From Desulfobacterales bacterium (GTDB lineage: Bacteria; Desulfobacterota; Desulfobacteria; Desulfobacterales; Desulfobacteraceae): a stretch of DNA of 10,256 nt. Below the pieces are notes generated by a model, which worked only from the letters and a program-made list of their open reading frames with translations, did no database searches and was not told the origin of the DNA. The stretch covers positions 1 through 10,256 of the forward strand of contig JAKSBB010000075.1 in the NCBI GenBank assembly GCA_022361315.1. The letters are read 5' to 3'. Positions within the stretch are counted from its first letter, which is position 1, and every line of letters starts with the position of its first letter. The position numbers and the translations under genes are program-made. Positions 7,564-10,256 of this stretch are shown one piece after another.

Positions 7564-7592
7564 ATCATAAATGATTTGCCACCCGATTTAAA
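7564..7592 (-). promoter_or_regulatory. candidate promoter of the SpoIIAA-like gene
   Basis: On the minus strand TTTAAA (7587-7592, 4/6) is followed after 17 bp by TATGAT (7564-7569, 5/6). Transcription would begin near 7557, with the AGGA ribosome site close downstream of it. The CAACCG repeat cluster lies immediately upstream of the -35 box, where an activator would be expected to bind. Confidence 0.35.
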
Positions 7593-7595
7593 GGG

Positions 7596-7641
7596 CAACC
7601 GGACTTTCAACCGAGAAAAACAGGACTTCCAACCGAGAAAA
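7596..7641. repeat. tandem 22-bp-period direct repeat with CAACCG core in a divergent intergenic region
   Basis: Bases 7601-7619 and 7623-7641 are the same 19-bp unit with one mismatch, beginning GGACTT and containing CAACCGAGAAAA. The period is 22 bp, about two helical turns. A further CAACCG occurs at 7596-7601, just before the first unit. The cluster lies in the 178-bp gap between the divergently transcribed SpoIIAA-like and nuclease-helicase genes, upstream of a candidate promoter on the minus strand. It looks like binding sites for a regulator that uses the same DNA face; no known factor is recognised. Confidence 0.6.
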
Positions 7642-7669
7642 GAGGGTTAAATGATAGTTACGATAGGAT

Positions 7670-7698
7670 TTGCGCGGTGTTGACCGTCCTGGTATAAC
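7670..7698 (+). promoter_or_regulatory. weak candidate promoter of the nuclease-helicase gene
   Basis: TATAAC (7693-7698, 5/6 to TATAAT) lies 17 bp after TTGCGC (7670-7675, only 3/6 to TTGACA). The predicted transcription start is near 7705, almost at the GTG start codon at 7707, so the message would be leaderless or nearly so. No Shine-Dalgarno sequence precedes that GTG. The poor -35 match keeps this tentative. Confidence 0.22.
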
Positions 7699-7706
7699 GA
7701 ACAGCT

Positions 7707-10103
7707 GTGACGGATAAAACGACATTCAGGGTATCGGTGCGGGATCTTGCGGCATCGGTCTGCCAACCGGACAGCCTGTCCAAAGGGTTTGCCGGCAGGA
7801 ACCGCGCCATGGAGGGCATCCGGGAACATACCCGCCTTCAGAATACCTGGCCCGAGGGCTGGCAACGGGAGGTACAGGTGTCAATAAAAATCCCGAACGA
7901 CAGCTTTGATCTGGAGATCTTCGGCCGCATGGACGGATGCCTGATAACGGATACGCACCTGGCCGTCGAAGAAATAAAAACCTGTCGCAAAGATCCGTCC
8001 GTACCGGCCCGGGATCCGGATCTCCGTCACCTGGCCCAGCTCAAATGCTACGGGTATATGGCCGCCCGGGAACACAAGAGGCAATCCGTAGAGTTACGTC
8101 TTACCTATGCCAGACCTTCCGACGGTGACACCGCAACCTTTGAACTCCCCTTGGGAATCGAAGCCCTGGAAGACTTCTTTAACGATCTGGTCTCCCAATA
8201 TATAGGTCTGCTTGGCACCCGGGCCGCCTGGGAACGAATTCGCAACCAGTCCTTAGACTCCCTGCCCTTTCCCTATGAGGGATTTCGTGACGGGCAGCGG
8301 GACCTTGCCGAAGCGGCCTATAAAGTGGTGAAGCACAGACGAATCCTCTTTGCCCGGGCCCCCACCGGTACCGGGAAAACCATGGCCACTCTCTTTCCGG
8401 CCGTCAAAGCCATGGGCCTTGGGCACACGGACAAGATTTTTTACCTGACTGCCAAAAGCCCGGGCCGCACCGTGGCCCAGAAAGCAGTTAAAGATCTGGC
8501 CCGGGCCGGTGCCAGACTGAAGTGCGTCACCATCACGGCAAAGCAGAAGACCTGCTTCACACCGGATATCCCCTGCGACATGGAGACCTGTTCCTTCGCG
8601 CTGGGGTATTACGTTAAACTGGCCCGGGCCCTGGCCCATGCCGGTACCCACGACCACTTTGACCAGGCACGCATCGAGGAGATGGCACGCAAGTTTGATA
8701 TCTGCCCCTTTGAGCTTTCCCTGGACCTGTCCCTGAACTGCGATATTATCATCTGTGATCTGAACTACGCCTTTGATCCCAGGGTATATTTAAAACGGTT
8801 CTTTGACCGGAACATCCAGAACCTCACCTTCCTCATGGACGAGGCCCATAACCTGCCGGACCGCCTGCGGTCCATGTACTCGGCCGAACTGTCCAAAACC
8901 TGGATTCTGGCCGTTCAGGAAATCCTGCGGGATACCGCCGCCGGCCTGTCCCGGGCACTGGTAAGCATTCACAAGGAGATGGTCCGTCTGAAAAAACGGC
9001 ACCTGATCGATGCCGAAGACGACCACCCGCAAGGTTTCCGTGCCCTGACTGAGCTGCCGGACACCTTCATGGAAACCCTGGACGAATTTGCGGAACGGGC
9101 GGATATCTGGCTGGACGGCCATCCCAAATCCCCGTTGCGGGAAACCGTTCTGGATGCCTTCTACACGGTAAACGGCTTCCTGAACATGACCCGGTATTTC
9201 GGGGAGAACTACCGCCTCCTTTTGGAATCGGATGCAGAAACCGACCTGGATATCCGCCTCTTTTGCATGGACCCCAGCCCCATATTCGCAAAGCTGATCC
9301 GCCGGTGCGAGACCGCCATTCTTTTCTCCGCCACCTTTTTCCCCTTCCCCTACTATGCCCAGGTGCTGCTGGGCATCACACCGGAAATCGGGGAGGCAGA
9401 CGAGAAACTCATCCCCCACACCATTGCCCTGCCCTCCCCCTTTTCAGATGAGAACTTCAGGCTCCTGGTTCACCCACGGATTAAAACCACCTACCGGCAG
9501 CGCAGCAGATATTATAAGGCCGTGGCCGATATCATCACCCGGACCATCACCTGCCGGCCCGGCAATTACCTGATTTTCTTCTCCTCTTATGCCTACATGG
9601 CCTCGGTACTGGACGAAATTGATCCGGAAGAACTGCCCGCCGACATCCAGATCCAGACCCAGGGTATGAGCGAAACGGAGCGGGCGGATTTCCTGGACAA
9701 TTTCACCAAAGACAGCCGTACCATAGGTTTTGCCGTCATGGGGGGAATCTTCGGTGAGGGGATCGACCTGACCGGCGACCGTCTTATCGGTGTTATCGTT
9801 GTGGGGGTCGGCCTGCCCCAGGTCAGCCATGAACAGAACGAAATCCGCAGTTACTACGACACCCGTGGCCAGGACGGTTTTTTCTTCGCCTACCAGATGC
9901 CGGGTTTCAGCCGCGTCCTCCAGGCCACCGGCCGTCTTATCCGCAGCCACGACGACCGGGGGGTGGCACAATTACTTGATGAACGGTTTCTCCGGCCGGA
10001 TTACCAATCCCTCTTCCCTGCGGAGTGGTCGAACCTGCGTATCATCGGAAAAGAACACGAACTGGATAAACTCCTGGAAGCCTTCTGGGATATCCACTGT
10101 TAA
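7707..10103 (+). CDS. RecB-type nuclease fused to an XPD/DinG-like Fe-S DNA helicase
   Basis: Product of 798 residues with two parts. Residues about 35-150 are a PD-(D/E)XK nuclease of RecB/Cas4 style: EGIREH (His41), Glu55, Asp76 in GRMDG, Glu89-Ile-Lys91 in EEIKT, and Gln111-xxx-Tyr115 in QLKCY. From about 190 on lies a superfamily 2 helicase of the COG1199 (XPD/DinG) type. It has FRDGQRDLAEA as an early Q-like motif, Walker A APTGTGKT (218-225, Lys224), DEAHN (378-382), SAT (541-543), GIFGEGID (680-687) and QATGRLIR (739-746). Four cysteines between Walker A and DEAH (C283, C290, C295, C333) match the Fe-S cluster position of XPD and DinG. The expected activity is 5'-3' unwinding of DNA coupled to cleavage, in repair or recombination. 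A GTG at 7707 is chosen because the early FRVSVRDL segment matches remembered homologues; a TAA at 7695-7697 closes the frame upstream. GTG 7737 has a better ribosome site (AGGG, 5 bases away) and is an alternative. All motifs are intact. Confidence 0.93.
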   Translation: MTDKTTFRVSVRDLAASVCQPDSLSKGFAGRNRAMEGIREHTRLQNTWPEGWQREVQVSIKIPNDSFDLEIFGRMDGCLITDTHLAVEEIKTCRKDPSVPARDPDLRHLAQLKCYGYMAAREHKRQSVELRLTYARPSDGDTATFELPLGIEALEDFFNDLVSQYIGLLGTRAAWERIRNQSLDSLPFPYEGFRDGQRDLAEAAYKVVKHRRILFARAPTGTGKTMATLFPAVKAMGLGHTDKIFYLTAKSPGRTVAQKAVKDLARAGARLKCVTITAKQKTCFTPDIPCDMETCSFALGYYVKLARALAHAGTHDHFDQARIEEMARKFDICPFELSLDLSLNCDIIICDLNYAFDPRVYLKRFFDRNIQNLTFLMDEAHNLPDRLRSMYSAELSKTWILAVQEILRDTAAGLSRALVSIHKEMVRLKKRHLIDAEDDHPQGFRALTELPDTFMETLDEFAERADIWLDGHPKSPLRETVLDAFYTVNGFLNMTRYFGENYRLLLESDAETDLDIRLFCMDPSPIFAKLIRRCETAILFSATFFPFPYYAQVLLGITPEIGEADEKLIPHTIALPSPFSDENFRLLVHPRIKTTYRQRSRYYKAVADIITRTITCRPGNYLIFFSSYAYMASVLDEIDPEELPADIQIQTQGMSETERADFLDNFTKDSRTIGFAVMGGIFGEGIDLTGDRLIGVIVVGVGLPQVSHEQNEIRSYYDTRGQDGFFFAYQMPGFSRVLQATGRLIRSHDDRGVAQLLDERFLRPDYQSLFPAEWSNLRIIGKEHELDKLLEAFWDIHC

Positions 10104-10182
10104 ATACCAACTTCACCCCGCCTGCTGTAATCATCTGAATTTTAAACGGGTTTACATCACCGATTCCGCGCTGATTTAAAAG

Positions 10183-10224
10183 AATTATCCCTTGACAATA
10201 TGAATTTCGTATATTAATTATCCC
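10183..10224. repeat. 9-bp direct repeats flanking a TTGACA box
   Basis: AATTATCCC occurs at 10183-10191 and again at 10216-10224, 33 bp apart start to start (about three helical turns). One copy lies just before the TTGACA at 10192 and the other overlaps the expected -10 region. Such placement suits a repressor that clamps a promoter, but the repeat is short and the region AT-rich. Confidence 0.35.
10192..10221 (+). promoter_or_regulatory. candidate promoter for a gene beyond the right edge
   Basis: A perfect TTGACA (10192-10197) begins an AT-rich stretch. The -10 box is not clean: AATTAT (10216-10221) follows after 18 bp with 4/6 matches, and ATTAAT (10213-10218) after 15 bp with 4/6. Transcription would begin near 10227, just before the inverted repeat. 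The target gene would lie outside the window. Confidence 0.38.
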
Positions 10225-10230
10225 AAATCG

Positions 10231-10253
10231 GTTTAAATGTCCTACATTTAAAC
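10231..10253. promoter_or_regulatory. perfect 10-bp inverted repeat, likely operator
   Basis: GTTTAAATGT (10231-10240) and ACATTTAAAC (10244-10253) are exact reverse complements separated by CCT. The site falls at about +4 to +26 of the start predicted from the TTGACA box, typical for a repressor operator. A related smaller inverted repeat, TAAAC-GG-GTTTA, lies at 10143-10154, and GTTTACAT at 10150-10157 differs from the half-site GTTTAAAT by one base. No T tract follows and the arms are AT-rich, so it is not an intrinsic terminator. The binding protein is unknown. Confidence 0.58.
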
Positions 10254-10256
10254 ATT

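Noticed and set aside
7531..7706. Sigma-54 type (GG-N10-GC) promoter in the divergent region
   Set aside because: Several GG pairs occur but none has GC at the required spacing together with the flanking consensus bases.
8790..9971. Two long minus-strand frames (8790-9419 and 9444-9971)
   Set aside because: Both are opposite the helicase region of the fusion gene, where motifs show which strand is coding.

Overview
The window looks like chromosome of a free-living Gram-negative bacterium. A sulfate-reducer-type member of the former Deltaproteobacteria (Desulfobacterota) is my best guess. This rests on the GC-rich coding style, a RapA-type Swi2/Snf2 ATPase, a large multi-PAS GGDEF/EAL sensor, a small SpoIIAA/STAS-like protein of a kind I associate with that group, and an XPD/DinG-like helicase fused to a RecB-type nuclease domain. 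The taxonomic call is inference. No rRNA, tRNA, CRISPR array, insertion sequence or phage gene was seen.

Layout, left to right. (1) Positions 1-483 hold the 3' end of an AT-rich gene, open to the window edge. It has a membrane helix and a C-terminal winged-helix domain, and resembles the YEATS-associated helix proteins. Its base composition differs sharply from what follows, so this may be the edge of an acquired island. (2) Positions 484-741 are a transition zone with one plausible promoter and an unlisted 59-codon ORF that ends in an ATGA overlap with the next start. (3) Positions 742-3495 encode full-length RapA. (4) Converging on it with only 10 bp between stop codons is a minus-strand sensor of 1173 codons (PAS-GAF-PAS-PAS-PAS-GGDEF-EAL). 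Both c-di-GMP active sites and the inhibitory RxxD site are intact. (5) Just upstream of it on the same strand, 7172-7528, is a 118-aa SpoIIAA-like protein. (6) A 178-bp divergent intergenic region carries a 22-bp-period direct repeat and candidate promoters for both directions. (7) Positions 7707-10103 encode a 798-aa nuclease-helicase fusion: PD-(D/E)XK domain, then an Fe-S SF2 helicase. (8) The last 153 bp hold a perfect 10-bp inverted repeat next to a TTGACA box, probably the control region of the next gene.

How the parts may work together. The minus-strand pair (SpoIIAA-like protein plus c-di-GMP enzyme) is the only clear functional grouping, a sensory unit making and/or degrading c-di-GMP. 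RapA (RNA polymerase recycling) and the nuclease-helicase (DNA repair or processing) are nucleic-acid ATPases either side of it; nothing in the sequence shows that they cooperate. The less ordinary signals are the AT-rich left edge, the overlapping small ORFs at two gene starts, the tandem repeat in the divergent promoter region, the nuclease-helicase fusion, and the palindromic operator-like site at the right edge.
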